DNA of 64,000 nt from Pseudomonas nunensis (GCF_024296925.1 NZ_CP101125.1:1428501-1492500), one strand, 5' to 3'; positions 37,882-47,913 are shown, counted from the first letter of the stretch. Notes: generated by a model from the letters alone, not told the origin. Numbers and translations are program-made.

Positions 37882-37899
37882 TTCAAGGAAACAATTAAA

Positions 37900-39282
37900 G
37901 TGTTAACGATCTACAACACGCTCACCAAGAGCAAAGAAGTCTTCAAGCCGCTGGATGGCAACAATGTGCGCATGTACGTCTGCGGGATGACCGTGTACGA
38001 CTACTGCCATATTGGCCACGGCCGCAGCATGGTCGCGTTCGACCTGGTGACCCGCTGGTTGCGGTTCAGCGGTTATAACCTGACCTATGTGCGCAACATC
38101 ACCGACATTGAAGACAAGATCATCAATCGGGCCAAGGAGAACGGCGAGCCGTTCGACGTATTGACCGAACGCATGATCACCGCGATGCACGAGGACGAGG
38201 CGCGCCTCAATATTCTCAAGCCGGACATGGAACCGCGGGCCACCGATCACATCGCTGGCATGCAGAGCATGATCCAGACCCTGATCGACAAGGGTTACGC
38301 CTACGCCCCGGGCAATGGCGACGTGTACTACCGCGTCGCCAAGTTCATGGGCTACGGCAAGCTGTCGCGCAAGAAGATCGAAGACCTGCGCATCGGTGCG
38401 CGAATCGAAGTCGACGAGTCCAAGCAGGACCCGCTGGACTTCGTTCTGTGGAAAGGCGCCAAGCCGGGCGAGCCGAGCTGGCCTTCGCCGTGGGGCGACG
38501 GTCGTCCGGGCTGGCACATCGAGTGCTCGGTGATGTCGACCTGCTGCCTGGGCGAGACCTTCGATATTCATGGCGGCGGCAGTGACCTTGAGTTTCCGCA
38601 CCATGAAAACGAAATCGCCCAGAGCGAAGCGGCGACCGGCAAGACCTACGCCAACGCGTGGATGCATTGCGGCATGATTCGCATCAATGGCGAGAAGATG
38701 TCCAAGTCCTTGAACAACTTCTTCACCATTCGCGACGTGCTGGAAAAGTACCACCCGGAAGTCGTGCGTTACCTGCTGGTGTCGAGCCACTACCGCAGCG
38801 CGATCAACTATTCGGAAGATAACCTCAAGGACGCCAAAGGCGCACTCGAGCGTTTCTACCACGCGTTGAAAGGCTTGCCGAGCGTGGCGCCGGCTGGCGG
38901 CGAAGCGTTTGTCGAGCGTTTCACCCAGGTGATGAACGACGACTTCGGCACGCCGGAAGCTTGCGCGGTGCTGTTCGAGATGGTTCGTGAGATCAACCGT
39001 CTGCGCGAGAGCGATCTCGATGCAGCGGCGGGTCTGGCAGCGCGCTTGAAAGAACTGGCGAGCGTGCTGGGTGTGTTGCAGCTCGAAGCCGATGACTTCT
39101 TGCAGGCTGGCGCTGAAGGCCGGGTTGATGCGGCTGAAGTGGATGCGCTGATTGCTGCGCGTCTGGCGGCTCGTGCCAACAAGGACTGGGCCGAATCCGA
39201 CCGCATCCGTGACCAGCTCACCGCCATGGGCGTGGTGCTGGAAGACGGCAAGGGCGGCACGACCTGGCGTTTGGCTGACTGA
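37900..39282 (+). CDS. cysS: Cysteinyl-tRNA synthetase
   Basis: This 460-residue class I synthetase has zinc and substrate ligands at [18 protein letters not shown] (HIGH included), [20 protein letters not shown], the [10 protein letters not shown] zinc-ligand motif and [11 protein letters not shown]. It starts with GTG at 37900, with AAGGAA 9 bp upstream. It forms a glnS-cysS pair and ends at an intrinsic terminator. Confidence 0.96.
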   Translation: MLTIYNTLTKSKEVFKPLDGNNVRMYVCGMTVYDYCHIGHGRSMVAFDLVTRWLRFSGYNLTYVRNITDIEDKIINRAKENGEPFDVLTERMITAMHEDEARLNILKPDMEPRATDHIAGMQSMIQTLIDKGYAYAPGNGDVYYRVAKFMGYGKLSRKKIEDLRIGARIEVDESKQDPLDFVLWKGAKPGEPSWPSPWGDGRPGWHIECSVMSTCCLGETFDIHGGGSDLEFPHHENEIAQSEAATGKTYANAWMHCGMIRINGEKMSKSLNNFFTIRDVLEKYHPEVVRYLLVSSHYRSAINYSEDNLKDAKGALERFYHALKGLPSVAPAGGEAFVERFTQVMNDDFGTPEACAVLFEMVREINRLRESDLDAAAGLAARLKELASVLGVLQLEADDFLQAGAEGRVDAAEVDALIAARLAARANKDWAESDRIRDQLTAMGVVLEDGKGGTTWRLAD

Positions 39283-39302
39283 TAGCTGCATCGTTACAAA
39301 CA

Positions 39303-39331
39303 AAACCCGCCAAGTGCGGGTTTTTGTTTTT
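39303..39331 (+). terminator. Intrinsic terminator of glnS-cysS
   Basis: AAACCCGC-CAAGT-GCGGGTTT is followed by TTTGTTTTT, 20 bp after the cysS stop. Confidence 0.92.
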
Positions 39332-39367
39332 GGGCCTGGCTTTAGTGCTGCGGTGGCAGGGTTGACG

Positions 39368-39465
39368 TCTTCGCGAGCAAGCCCGCTCCCACAGGGGATT
39401 TTTGGTGTGATTGAGTATTGTGCATGACACAAATCCCCCCTGTGGGAGCGGGCTTGCTCGCGAAG
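39368..39465. repeat. REPIN between cysS and the sigma-54 activator gene
   Basis: Inverted TCTTCGCGAGCAAGCCCGCT arms surround a core of about 50 bp. Confidence 0.9.
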
Positions 39466-39501
39466 GTCTAAAGCCGACCGCCGCCAATGCTGCTCACTCC
39501 A

Positions 39502-41349
39502 TCACTCAGCCTGCCGCAACCGCTTGTACAACGTATTGCGACTCACCCCAAGCCTCCGCGCCAAATGCGAAATATTCCCCCCAGCCGCCTGCAACAACCG
39601 ATTCAAATCTTCTGCATCATTCAAATCCACCGCCAACGGTTCTGCGGGTTCCACCGGTTCCATCTCCAGATCGACAAAAAAATCATCCGGCAAATGCTCC
39701 GGCTTGACTGGTTGTTCCTCAGCCATGGCCAGCGCCACCTGCATCACGCTGCTGACTTGCCTTAAATTCCCCGGCCACAGATGACGGCTAAACAACTCCA
39801 TCACCTCACGGCTCAACCCGGCCCATTGCGACGGCTCTCGGTGTTGCTCCCACAAACGCTTGAACAGCGCCTGCTTGTCGCTGCGTTCCCGTAGCGGCGG
39901 CAATTCCAGGGTCAAGCCGCCGATCCGGTAATACAGGTCTTCCCGAAACCGCCCCAGTTGCACCTGTTCGCGCAACGAGCGGTTGGTCGCCGAAATAATG
40001 CGGATGTCCACCGGGAACAATTCGCTGCTGCCCACCGGTTGCACGCAGCGCTCCTGCAAGACCCGCAACAGCCGGGCTTGGGTCGGCAGCGGCATGTCGC
40101 CGATTTCATCGAGGAAGAGAGTGCCTTTGTCAGCCTTACGGATCAGCCCGATGCTGCCTTTCTGGTTGGCGCCGGTGAACGCGCCTTTCTCGTAGCCAAA
40201 CAGCTCGGACTCGACCAGTTCGGCGGGGATCGCTGCACAGTTGACGGCGATAAACGGTTGTTTGCTGCGGGAGCTGGCCTGATGCAGCGCTTTGACGAAG
40301 ACTTCCTTGCCGACCCCGGTTTCGCCGTGGATCAGCAGCGGAATGTCTTTCTCCAGCAAGCGCTCGGCCTGACGCACGGCTTTTTCCACGCGGCTGTCGC
40401 CGAAATGCAGGGTGTTCAGGCTGATGGCAGCGGGCGCTGCAACGGTCGGTTCTGCGCCCTTGGTATCAGAAAACACCCGAGCCTGAATCGGCGCCTGTTT
40501 CGGCCGCTTCAGCAGGCACTGAAAGCGGTTGCGCCCGGACGCTTGCAGGGCAAACGGCAAACCATCCGGCTGGTTCAACAACTCCAGCAACGACACCTTG
40601 AACAGACTTTCCACGCTGACCCGCGACAAGCTGATGCCCAGCAAATTGTCGGCCCGGCGATTGGCCGACAGCACTTGCCCGGTCTCGTCGAAAATCAGCA
40701 GTCCCGCCCATTGGCTGTCGAGGTTGTTCAGCCCGGTGTTGAAAGTCAGTTGAAAATGCTGGCCGTGGAACAGGTTGAGGATCAGCCGGTTCTCCACGGT
40801 CTGGCTCATCATCTTGACCATGCCCAGTGTGTGGGACGGCGGCAGGTAGCTGTCGCTGGACACGTCGAGCACCGCGATTACCTTGCGCTCGGCATCGAAA
40901 ATCGGCGCGGCGGACCCGGTCATGAAGCGGTTGGCTTTCAGGAAGTGTTCATCATGCTCGATATGCACCGCTTGCTCGCAGGCCAGGGCAGTGCCGATCG
41001 CGTTGGTGCCACTGCAACGTTCCATCCAGCTCGCCCCGGCGCTGAAACCGCGGGTCAGGCTCGGCTCGATAAACCGTTGGGTGCCCCAGGACGTGAGCAC
41101 CTGGCCTTGGTTGTCGGCGAGCATGATCAGGCAATTGGAGTTACTCAGGATGTTCTCGTAATACGGCAGGACTTCCTGATGGGTGGTCTGCACCAGGGAA
41201 TGCTGGCTCTCCAACAACTGCGCTATGCCATCGGCGGGCAACTGGTCGAAGGTCGGCACGCTGTGGTGATTGAGACCGAACGCGCGGCAACGGGACCAGG
41301 AGTCCTGAATGATGGCGTCATGGGAGAGCGGCGAGGCGGGTACGGCCAT
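39502..41349 (-). CDS. Sigma-54-dependent activator with GAF domain (AcoR-like)
   Basis: This 615-residue bacterial enhancer-binding protein has an N-terminal GAF-type sensor region (about 1-290, with CSGTNAIGTALACEQAVHIE). The AAA+ domain contains Walker A GETGVGKE, the sigma-54 contact loop GAFTGA, Walker B TLFLDEIGD and the sensor segment SATNRSL. A Fis-type HTH lies at the C-terminus (NISHLARRLGVSRNTLYKRL). The ATG at 41349 is chosen; the longer frame to 41502 runs into a repeat. It is divergent from the glycerol-type ABC operon, whose promoter is a -24/-12 element, so it is the probable activator. Confidence 0.9.
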   Translation of the reverse strand: MAVPASPLSHDAIIQDSWSRCRAFGLNHHSVPTFDQLPADGIAQLLESQHSLVQTTHQEVLPYYENILSNSNCLIMLADNQGQVLTSWGTQRFIEPSLTRGFSAGASWMERCSGTNAIGTALACEQAVHIEHDEHFLKANRFMTGSAAPIFDAERKVIAVLDVSSDSYLPPSHTLGMVKMMSQTVENRLILNLFHGQHFQLTFNTGLNNLDSQWAGLLIFDETGQVLSANRRADNLLGISLSRVSVESLFKVSLLELLNQPDGLPFALQASGRNRFQCLLKRPKQAPIQARVFSDTKGAEPTVAAPAAISLNTLHFGDSRVEKAVRQAERLLEKDIPLLIHGETGVGKEVFVKALHQASSRSKQPFIAVNCAAIPAELVESELFGYEKGAFTGANQKGSIGLIRKADKGTLFLDEIGDMPLPTQARLLRVLQERCVQPVGSSELFPVDIRIISATNRSLREQVQLGRFREDLYYRIGGLTLELPPLRERSDKQALFKRLWEQHREPSQWAGLSREVMELFSRHLWPGNLRQVSSVMQVALAMAEEQPVKPEHLPDDFFVDLEMEPVEPAEPLAVDLNDAEDLNRLLQAAGGNISHLARRLGVSRNTLYKRLRQAE

Positions 41350-41440
41350 GGCAGTCGATCTCTGAGCAGAGCTTTTATTGTTTTTGTTATGGGTAACGCA
41401 TTGTTCGTTTTTACCGGTTGCTTCGGCCTGATGCGATTCC

Positions 41441-41570
41441 GTAGCAGCTGGCGAAGCCTGCGTCCGGCGACGCAGTCGTCGTAAACCTGCACTCGCGGTC
41501 ATCCTGACACACCGTGGCGCTTGATTTTACGACGACTGCGTCGCCGGACGCAGCCTTCGGCAGCTGCTAC
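41441..41570. repeat. REPIN of a third type (GTAGCAGCTG...)
   Basis: GTAGCAGCTGGCGAAGCCTG followed by cgtccggcgacgcagtcgtc and its near-exact inverse 45 bp on form arms of about 45 bp. The arms differ from the other REPIN types here. It lies between the divergent sigma-54 activator and ABC operon. Confidence 0.85.
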
Positions 41571-41621
41571 AAGGCCGTGTGTAATTCGGGATTTTGCACA
41601 GTAAAAGCATCCGTAGAGTGT

Positions 41622-41691
41622 TGTTCACTATTGTTCATTGTCAACCGCCGAAGTGTTCAGTTGTTCAGCCGCAACTGTTCATTTCTGTTCA
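41622..41691 (+). promoter_or_regulatory. Array of six TGTTCA hexamers (candidate activator sites)
   Basis: TGTTCA occurs at 41622, 41632, 41654, 41662, 41676 and 41686, all in the same orientation. Offsets of 0, 10, 32, 40, 54 and 64 bp put them on roughly one face of the helix. They lie 65-135 bp upstream of the -24 box, where an enhancer-binding protein would bind. Confidence 0.65.
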
Positions 41692-41735
41692 GCAACGAAA
41701 GCGGTTTTCCGCTATTTCCACGGATTTCCAAACCA

Positions 41736-41748
41736 GATCAACCACTTG
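41736..41748. promoter_or_regulatory. Candidate IHF site upstream of the ABC operon promoter
   Basis: GATCAACCACTTG matches WATCAANNNNTTR except at the first base. It sits between the hexamer array and the -24 box, but only 8 bp from the latter, closer than usual. Confidence 0.35.
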
Positions 41749-41755
41749 TGATTTC

Positions 41756-41771
41756 TGGCACGAATGTCGCT
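41756..41771 (+). promoter_or_regulatory. Sigma-54 (-24/-12) promoter of the glp-type ABC operon
   Basis: TGGCACG-AATG-TCGCT has GG (41757-41758) and GC (41769-41770) exactly 10 bp apart, as RpoN promoters require. The predicted start is near 41782, about 35 bp before the first ATG. Confidence 0.8.
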
Positions 41772-41796
41772 CTATCGCTACGGTCGCTTGACTCCA

Positions 41797-41804
41797 AATA
41801 ATAA
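41797..41804 (+). promoter_or_regulatory. CA motif (Hfq/Crc target) at the ribosome-binding site
   Basis: AATAATAA fits AANAANAA and touches the AAAAGG Shine-Dalgarno, 12 bp before the start codon. Such motifs mark mRNAs repressed by Hfq/Crc in Pseudomonas. Confidence 0.55.
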
Positions 41805-41816
41805 AAAGGCCGAGCC

Positions 41817-42911
41817 ATGTCATTAACCCTGGAGCACGTCAGCCGTACCGTCGAGGGCCAGATCTGGATCGACGATGCGTGCCTTGTTTTCGAACCTGGA
41901 TCCTTCAACGTTTTGCTCGGGCGCACGCTGTCCGGCAAAACCAGCCTCATGCGCCTGATGGCCGGCCTGGACAAGCCCGACAGCGGGCGCATCCTGATGA
42001 ACGGCGTCGACGTCACCCAACGCCCGGTGCGTTTGCGCAACGTATCGATGGTCTATCAGCAGTTCATCAACTATCCGACCATGACGGTATTCGAGAACAT
42101 CGCCTCGCCGTTGCGCCAGGGCGGTGTGTCGAACGAGGTGATCCAGAGCAAAGTGCTGGAAACTGCGAAGATGCTGCGCATCGAGAAATTCCTGCAGCGC
42201 CATCCCCTCGAACTCTCCGGTGGCCAGCAGCAACGCACGGCCATGGCCCGGGCGCTGGTCAAAGATGCCGAGCTGATCCTGTTCGACGAACCGCTGGTCA
42301 ACCTCGACTACAAACTGCGCGAAGAACTGCGCCAGGAAATGCGCGAGCTGTTCAAGGCGCGGCACACCATCGCCATCTACGCCACCACCGAACCCAACGA
42401 AGCCCTTGCGCTCGGTGGCACCACCACGATTCTGCATGAAGGTCGGGTGATCCAGAGCGGCAAGTCCTCCGAGGTCTATCACCAGCCGCAAACGGTGCTG
42501 GCGGCGGAGTTGTTCTCCGAGCCGCCGATCAACCTGATGCCGGGGCGCATTGCCGGCAACGAAGTCAGTTTCGCGAATTTCGTGCACTTCCCGTTGAACG
42601 TCGATCTGCGCCCGGTGGGCGAGGGCGAGTTCCGCTTCGGCGTGCGTCCGAGCCACATTTCCCTGGTGCCGAGTAACGACGACGACCTGGAACTCGCGGT
42701 GACCGTCGAGGTGGCCGAGATCAGCGGTTCGGAAACTTTCCTGCATGTGCGCAACGAGCATTTCCTGTTGGTGCTGCACTTGCCGGGCGTCCACGAATAC
42801 GACGTCGATGCGCCGATCCGCATCTATATCCCGACCCATAAACTGTTCGTCTTCGATATGCAGGGGCGGCTGGTCCAGGCGCCCGGTCGCCGTATCGCGA
42901 GGGTTGCCTGA
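41817..42911 (+). CDS. glpS: ABC importer ATPase with degenerate Walker A and H-loop (GlpS-like)
   Basis: This 364-residue ATP-binding protein has a canonical signature LSGGQ (133-137) and Walker B LILFDEP (153-159). Its Walker A is GRTLSGKT (35-42), lacking the second Gly. The H-loop reads YATTEPNE, with Thr191 where His is expected. Its partner, encoded next, has the opposite defects. By gene order the set matches rhizobial glpSTPQUV, a glycerol ABC importer. That assignment is by synteny (two ATPases, two permeases, small DUF2160 protein, large binding protein); a polyol could also be the substrate. The start of glpT overlaps its stop. Confidence 0.85.
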   Translation: MSLTLEHVSRTVEGQIWIDDACLVFEPGSFNVLLGRTLSGKTSLMRLMAGLDKPDSGRILMNGVDVTQRPVRLRNVSMVYQQFINYPTMTVFENIASPLRQGGVSNEVIQSKVLETAKMLRIEKFLQRHPLELSGGQQQRTAMARALVKDAELILFDEPLVNLDYKLREELRQEMRELFKARHTIAIYATTEPNEALALGGTTTILHEGRVIQSGKSSEVYHQPQTVLAAELFSEPPINLMPGRIAGNEVSFANFVHFPLNVDLRPVGEGEFRFGVRPSHISLVPSNDDDLELAVTVEVAEISGSETFLHVRNEHFLLVLHLPGVHEYDVDAPIRIYIPTHKLFVFDMQGRLVQAPGRRIARVA

Positions 42912-44008
42912 TGGCCGAAATTCGTTTGCAGAACCTCGCCCACAGCTACACCCGCACCCCGAGTGGACCTGAGGATTACGCGATTCGCGAGATGGACCAC
43001 ATCTGGGAGCAGGGCGGTGCCTACGCTTTGCTCGGGCCGTCGGGATGCGGCAAATCGACCTTGCTCAACATCATTTCCGGGCTGCTCAGCCCGTCCCAGG
43101 GTCAGGTGCTATTCGACAGCAAAGTCGTCAACGACCTGACTCCGGAGAAACGCAATATCGCCCAGGTTTTCCAGTTTCCGGTGGTCTACGACACCATGAC
43201 GGTGTTCGACAACCTGGCTTTCCCGCTGCGAAATCAGGGCATGGGCGAGGCGAAAATTCACAGCAAGGTGCAGGAAATTGCCGAGGTACTCGACCTTCAG
43301 GCGCTGCTGAGCAAAAAGGCGCGCAACCTCACCGCCGATGAAAAACAGAAAGTTTCCATGGGCCGTGGACTGGTGCGTGATGACGTCTCGGCGATCCTGT
43401 TTGACGAGCCGCTGACGGTGATCGACCCGCACCTGAAGTGGAAACTGCGGCGCAAGCTCAAGCAGATCCACGAGCAGTTCAACATCACCATGGTCTACGT
43501 CACCCATGATCAGCTCGAAGCCTCGACTTTCGCCGACAAGATCGCGGTGATGTACGGCGGGCAGATCGTGCAGTTCGGCACGCCACGGGAATTGTTCGAA
43601 CGGCCGAGCCACACCTTTGTCGGCTATTTCATCGGCAGCCCGGGGATGAACCTGATCGACGTGCAGCCGCAGCCCGGTGGTGTCGGTTTCGCCTCGACGC
43701 ACTTGCCGCTGTCCGACACGATGCAGAAAAAAATCGCCGAGTCCGAGTGGAAAAGCCTGAAGGTCGGTATCCGCCCGGAGTTCGTCCACGTGTGGGACGA
43801 ACCGTTTGATGACGCGATGCAGGCACAGGTCGTACACATCGAAGACCTTGGCACCTACAAGATCATGACCCTGAATCTCGATGGCGTGCCGCTGAAAGTG
43901 CGCCTGGCGGAAGACAAGCCGGTGCCCGAAGGTACGGCGTACATCAGTTTTCCGGCGCAATGGTTGATGGTGTATGCGGACGACTATCTGGTGGAGGTGC
44001 AGCCATGA
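42911..44008 (+). CDS. glpT: ABC importer ATPase with degenerate signature motif (GlpT-like)
   Basis: This 365-residue ATPase has canonical Walker A GPSGCGKST (42-50), Q-loop Gln88, Walker B AILFDEP (161-167) and H-loop His199 (YVTHDQ). The LSGGQ signature reads LTADE (140-144). Paired with GlpS this leaves one complete ATP site (GlpT Walker motifs plus GlpS LSGGQ) and one degenerate site. The TOBE-type C-terminus spans about 240-365. Start and stop overlap both neighbours (TGATG, ATGA). Confidence 0.86.
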   Translation: MAEIRLQNLAHSYTRTPSGPEDYAIREMDHIWEQGGAYALLGPSGCGKSTLLNIISGLLSPSQGQVLFDSKVVNDLTPEKRNIAQVFQFPVVYDTMTVFDNLAFPLRNQGMGEAKIHSKVQEIAEVLDLQALLSKKARNLTADEKQKVSMGRGLVRDDVSAILFDEPLTVIDPHLKWKLRRKLKQIHEQFNITMVYVTHDQLEASTFADKIAVMYGGQIVQFGTPRELFERPSHTFVGYFIGSPGMNLIDVQPQPGGVGFASTHLPLSDTMQKKIAESEWKSLKVGIRPEFVHVWDEPFDDAMQAQVVHIEDLGTYKIMTLNLDGVPLKVRLAEDKPVPEGTAYISFPAQWLMVYADDYLVEVQP

Positions 44009-44871
44009 ACAAGGTGCAGAACAACAAGGCTTGGTGGCTGGTCCTGCCGGTATTCCTGCTGGTGGCGTTCAGTGCGGTGATCCCGATGATGACCGTGGTC
44101 AACTACTCGGTGCAGGACATTTTCGACCAGTCCAGCCGCTACTTCGTCGGCGCCGACTGGTACAAGCAGGTGCTGCTCGATCCACGCTTGCATGATTCGC
44201 TGCTGCGCCAGTTCATCTACTCCGGCTGCGTGCTGCTGATCGAAATCCCGCTGGGCATCGCCATCGCCCTGACCATGCCGACCAAGGGTCGCTGGTCGTC
44301 GTTGGTGTTGATCATCCTGGCGATTCCGCTGCTGATCCCGTGGAACGTGGTCGGGACCATTTGGCAGATTTTCGGCCGCGCGGACATTGGTCTGCTCGGC
44401 GCCAGCCTCAAGGCCATGGGCCTGAACTACAACTATGCGGCCAACACTTTGGACGCCTGGGTTACGGTGCTGGTGATGGACGTCTGGCACTGGACCTCGT
44501 TGGTAGCGCTGTTGTGCTTCTCTGGGCTGCGGGCGATTCCGGACGTGTATTACCAGGCGGCGCGGATTGATCGGGCGTCGTCCTGGGCGGTTTTCCGACA
44601 TATCCAGTTGCCCAAGCTCAAGAGCGTGCTGTTGATCGCGGTGATGTTGCGCTTCATGGACAGTTTCATGATCTACACCGAGCCGTTCGTGCTGACGGGT
44701 GGCGGTCCGGGGAATGCCACGACCTTCCTGAGTCAGACGTTGACCCAGATGGCCGTAGGGCAATTCGACCTTGGCCCGGCGGCAGCTTTCTCGCTGGTGT
44801 ACTTCCTGATCATCCTGTTGGTGTCCTGGCTGTTCTACACCGCCATGACTCACTCTGACGCCAACCGCTGA
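44005..44871 (+). CDS. glpP: ABC importer permease (GlpP-like)
   Basis: This 288-residue MalF-like inner-membrane permease has about six hydrophobic segments and an EAA loop near YYQAARIDRASSWAVFRHIQ. The ATG at 44005 is preceded by GGAGG and overlaps the glpT stop by 4 bp; the longer frame from 43960 is an artefact. It pairs with the next permease. Confidence 0.87.
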   Translation: MNKVQNNKAWWLVLPVFLLVAFSAVIPMMTVVNYSVQDIFDQSSRYFVGADWYKQVLLDPRLHDSLLRQFIYSGCVLLIEIPLGIAIALTMPTKGRWSSLVLIILAIPLLIPWNVVGTIWQIFGRADIGLLGASLKAMGLNYNYAANTLDAWVTVLVMDVWHWTSLVALLCFSGLRAIPDVYYQAARIDRASSWAVFRHIQLPKLKSVLLIAVMLRFMDSFMIYTEPFVLTGGGPGNATTFLSQTLTQMAVGQFDLGPAAAFSLVYFLIILLVSWLFYTAMTHSDANR

Positions 44872-44879
44872 GGCCCATC

Positions 44880-45680
<801 letters not shown>

Positions 45681-45690
45681 GGAGCTGATG

Positions 45691-45963
45691 ATGGAATGGA
45701 TGAGTTGGACCACCCCCACCGCGGCGTTCTTCATCGCCATTGGCCTGATCCTGGTGGGCATGACCACCTGGGAATTGCGTTCGCCGAGCATTCTTCGCCG
45801 TGGTTTGTTACCGATTGCCACCACCCGTGGCGATCGCTTGTTTATCGGTCTTCTCGGCAGCGCCTACCTGCATTTGCTGGTAATCGGCGTCACCGACTGG
45901 AGCATCTGGGTCGCGTCCGCGTTGTCCCTGGTGTGGCTGTTGGCTGTGATGCGTTGGGGCTAG
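45691..45963 (+). CDS. glpU: Small membrane protein, DUF2160 family (GlpU-like)
   Basis: This 90-residue protein has three hydrophobic segments (FFIAIGLILVGMTTW, FIGLLGSAYLHLLVIGVTDW, WVASALSLVWLLAVM). Members of this family occur between the permease and binding-protein genes of glycerol-type ABC operons; their role is unknown. GGAG lies 6 bp from the ATG at 45691, while the ATG at 45688 is only 3 bp away. Confidence 0.8.
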   Translation: MEWMSWTTPTAAFFIAIGLILVGMTTWELRSPSILRRGLLPIATTRGDRLFIGLLGSAYLHLLVIGVTDWSIWVASALSLVWLLAVMRWG

Positions 45964-46009
45964 TCGAATCGCTCGGCAATGTTGCTCCGAAAACTAAACA
46001 GGAGGTCAT

Positions 46010-47752
46010 ATGTTCGATAAAAACAATAAGCTGCGACACAGCATTTCACTGGCGGCCATGCTGGCACTCAGCGGTTTGAGCGCGTCTGCCTGGGCTGATG
46101 CCTACGAAGACGCGGCGAAAAAGTGGATCGGCAGCGAATTCAAACCGTCCACCCTGACGGCCGATCAGCAGCTCGAGGAATTGAAGTGGTTCATCAAGGC
46201 TGCCCAGCCATTTCGCGGGATGGACATCAAGGTCGTTTCGGAAACCCTGACCACCCACGAATATGAGTCCAAGGTGCTGGCCAAGGCCTTTACCGAAATC
46301 ACCGGGATCAAGGTCACCCACGACTTGCTGCAAGAAGGCGACGTGGTGGAAAAGCTGCAGACCGTGATGCAGTCGGACAAGAGCATTTATGACGGCTGGG
46401 TCAACGACTCGGACCTGATCGGTACGCACTTCCGTTACGGCAAGACCGAATCGATCACCGACCTGATGGCCAACGAAGGCAAGGATTTCACCTCGCCGAC
46501 CCTGGACATCAAAGACTTCATCGGCATTTCCTTCACCACCGCGCCGGACGGCAAGATCTATCAACTGCCCGACCAACAGTTCGCCAACCTCTATTGGTTC
46601 CGCGCCGACTGGTTTGAACGGCCGGAGCTGAAAGCCAAGTTCAAGGAAAAGTACGGTTACGAATTGGGCGTGCCGGTGAACTGGTCAGCCTATGAAGACA
46701 TCGCCAAATTCTTCAGCGAAGACGTCAAGGAAATCGACGGCAAGCGCATCTACGGGCACATGGACTACGGCAAGAAAGACCCGTCGCTGGGCTGGCGCTT
46801 CACCGATGCCTGGTTCTCCATGGCCGGTGGCGGCGACAAAGGCTTGCCTAACGGCTTGCCGGTGGACGAGTGGGGCATTCGCGTCGAGGACTGTCATCCG
46901 GTGGGTTCCAGCGTGACCCGTGGCGGCGACACCAACGGCCCGGCGGCAGTCTTCGCGACGCAGAAATACGTCGACTGGCTCAAGGCTTATGCGCCACCGG
47001 AAGCGGCGGGCATGACCTTCTCCGAATCCGGCCCTGTGCCGTCCCAGGGCAACATCGCCCAGCAGATCTTCTGGTACACAGCGTTCACCGCCGACATGAC
47101 CAAGGCCGGCCTGCCGGTGATGAACACCGACGGCACGCCTAAATGGCGCATGGCACCATCGCCACGCGGCCCGTACTGGGAAGAGGGCATGAAGCTGGGC
47201 TATCAGGACGTGGGTTCCTGGACGTTCCTCAAGTCCACGCCTGAAAAGCAAAAACTCGCGGCCTGGCTGTACGCGCAGTTCGTGACCTCGAAAACCGTAT
47301 CCCTGAAGAAAACCATCGTCGGCCTGACGCCGATTCGTGAGTCGGACATCAACTCGCAAGCCATGACCGACCTCGCACCGAAGCTCGGTGGTCTGGTTGA
47401 GTTCTACCGCAGCCCGGCCCGCGTGCAATGGACCCCGACCGGGACCAACGTGCCGGACTACCCACGTTTGGCGCAACTGTGGTGGAGCCACATCGCCGAA
47501 GCGGCCAGCGGCGAGAAAACCCCGCAACAAGCGCTCGATGGCCTGGCCAAGGACCAGGACGCCATCATGACGCGGCTTGAACGCTCCAAGGTGCAACCGG
47601 TTTGCGGGCCGAAAATGAACCCGGAACGGGATGCGCAGTACTGGTTTGATCAGCCAGGTGCGCCGAAACCTAAATTGGCGAATGAGAAGCCTAAGGGTGA
47701 AACCGTGAGCTACACCGAACTGCTGAAATCGTGGGCAGATGCGCGTAAGTAA
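46010..47752 (+). CDS. glpV: Periplasmic substrate-binding protein (GlpV-like), 580 residues
   Basis: This large exported binding protein has a signal peptide of about 30 residues (LAAMLALSGLSASAWA-D). The mature form is much longer than typical sugar-binding proteins (about 400), as in the GlpV family of glycerol importers. GGAGG precedes the ATG. An intrinsic terminator follows 21 bp after the stop. Glycerol is the best guess for the ligand; no binding residue is evident from sequence alone. Confidence 0.85.
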   Translation: MFDKNNKLRHSISLAAMLALSGLSASAWADAYEDAAKKWIGSEFKPSTLTADQQLEELKWFIKAAQPFRGMDIKVVSETLTTHEYESKVLAKAFTEITGIKVTHDLLQEGDVVEKLQTVMQSDKSIYDGWVNDSDLIGTHFRYGKTESITDLMANEGKDFTSPTLDIKDFIGISFTTAPDGKIYQLPDQQFANLYWFRADWFERPELKAKFKEKYGYELGVPVNWSAYEDIAKFFSEDVKEIDGKRIYGHMDYGKKDPSLGWRFTDAWFSMAGGGDKGLPNGLPVDEWGIRVEDCHPVGSSVTRGGDTNGPAAVFATQKYVDWLKAYAPPEAAGMTFSESGPVPSQGNIAQQIFWYTAFTADMTKAGLPVMNTDGTPKWRMAPSPRGPYWEEGMKLGYQDVGSWTFLKSTPEKQKLAAWLYAQFVTSKTVSLKKTIVGLTPIRESDINSQAMTDLAPKLGGLVEFYRSPARVQWTPTGTNVPDYPRLAQLWWSHIAEAASGEKTPQQALDGLAKDQDAIMTRLERSKVQPVCGPKMNPERDAQYWFDQPGAPKPKLANEKPKGETVSYTELLKSWADARK

Positions 47753-47773
47753 GCGGCTGTAATGTGAAATGCG

Positions 47774-47797
47774 AACGGCACCGGAAGGTGCCGTTTT
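47774..47797 (+). terminator. Intrinsic terminator of the glp-type operon
   Basis: AACGGCACC-GGAA-GGTGCCGTT is followed by TT, closely resembling the nuo terminator 570 bp away. Confidence 0.9.
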
Positions 47798-47820
47798 CAT
47801 TGGTGTCTGATAGACCGCCA

Positions 47821-47913
47821 TCGCGAGCAAGCTCGCTCCCACAGGGGTTCGGGGCTGTTCACAAATAATGTGTTCGCCACAAATCCCCTGTGGGAGCGGG
47901 CTTGCTCGCGAAG
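47821..47913. repeat. REPIN after glpV
   Basis: Inverted TCGCGAGCAAGCTCGCTCCC arms surround a core of about 45 bp. Confidence 0.88.
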
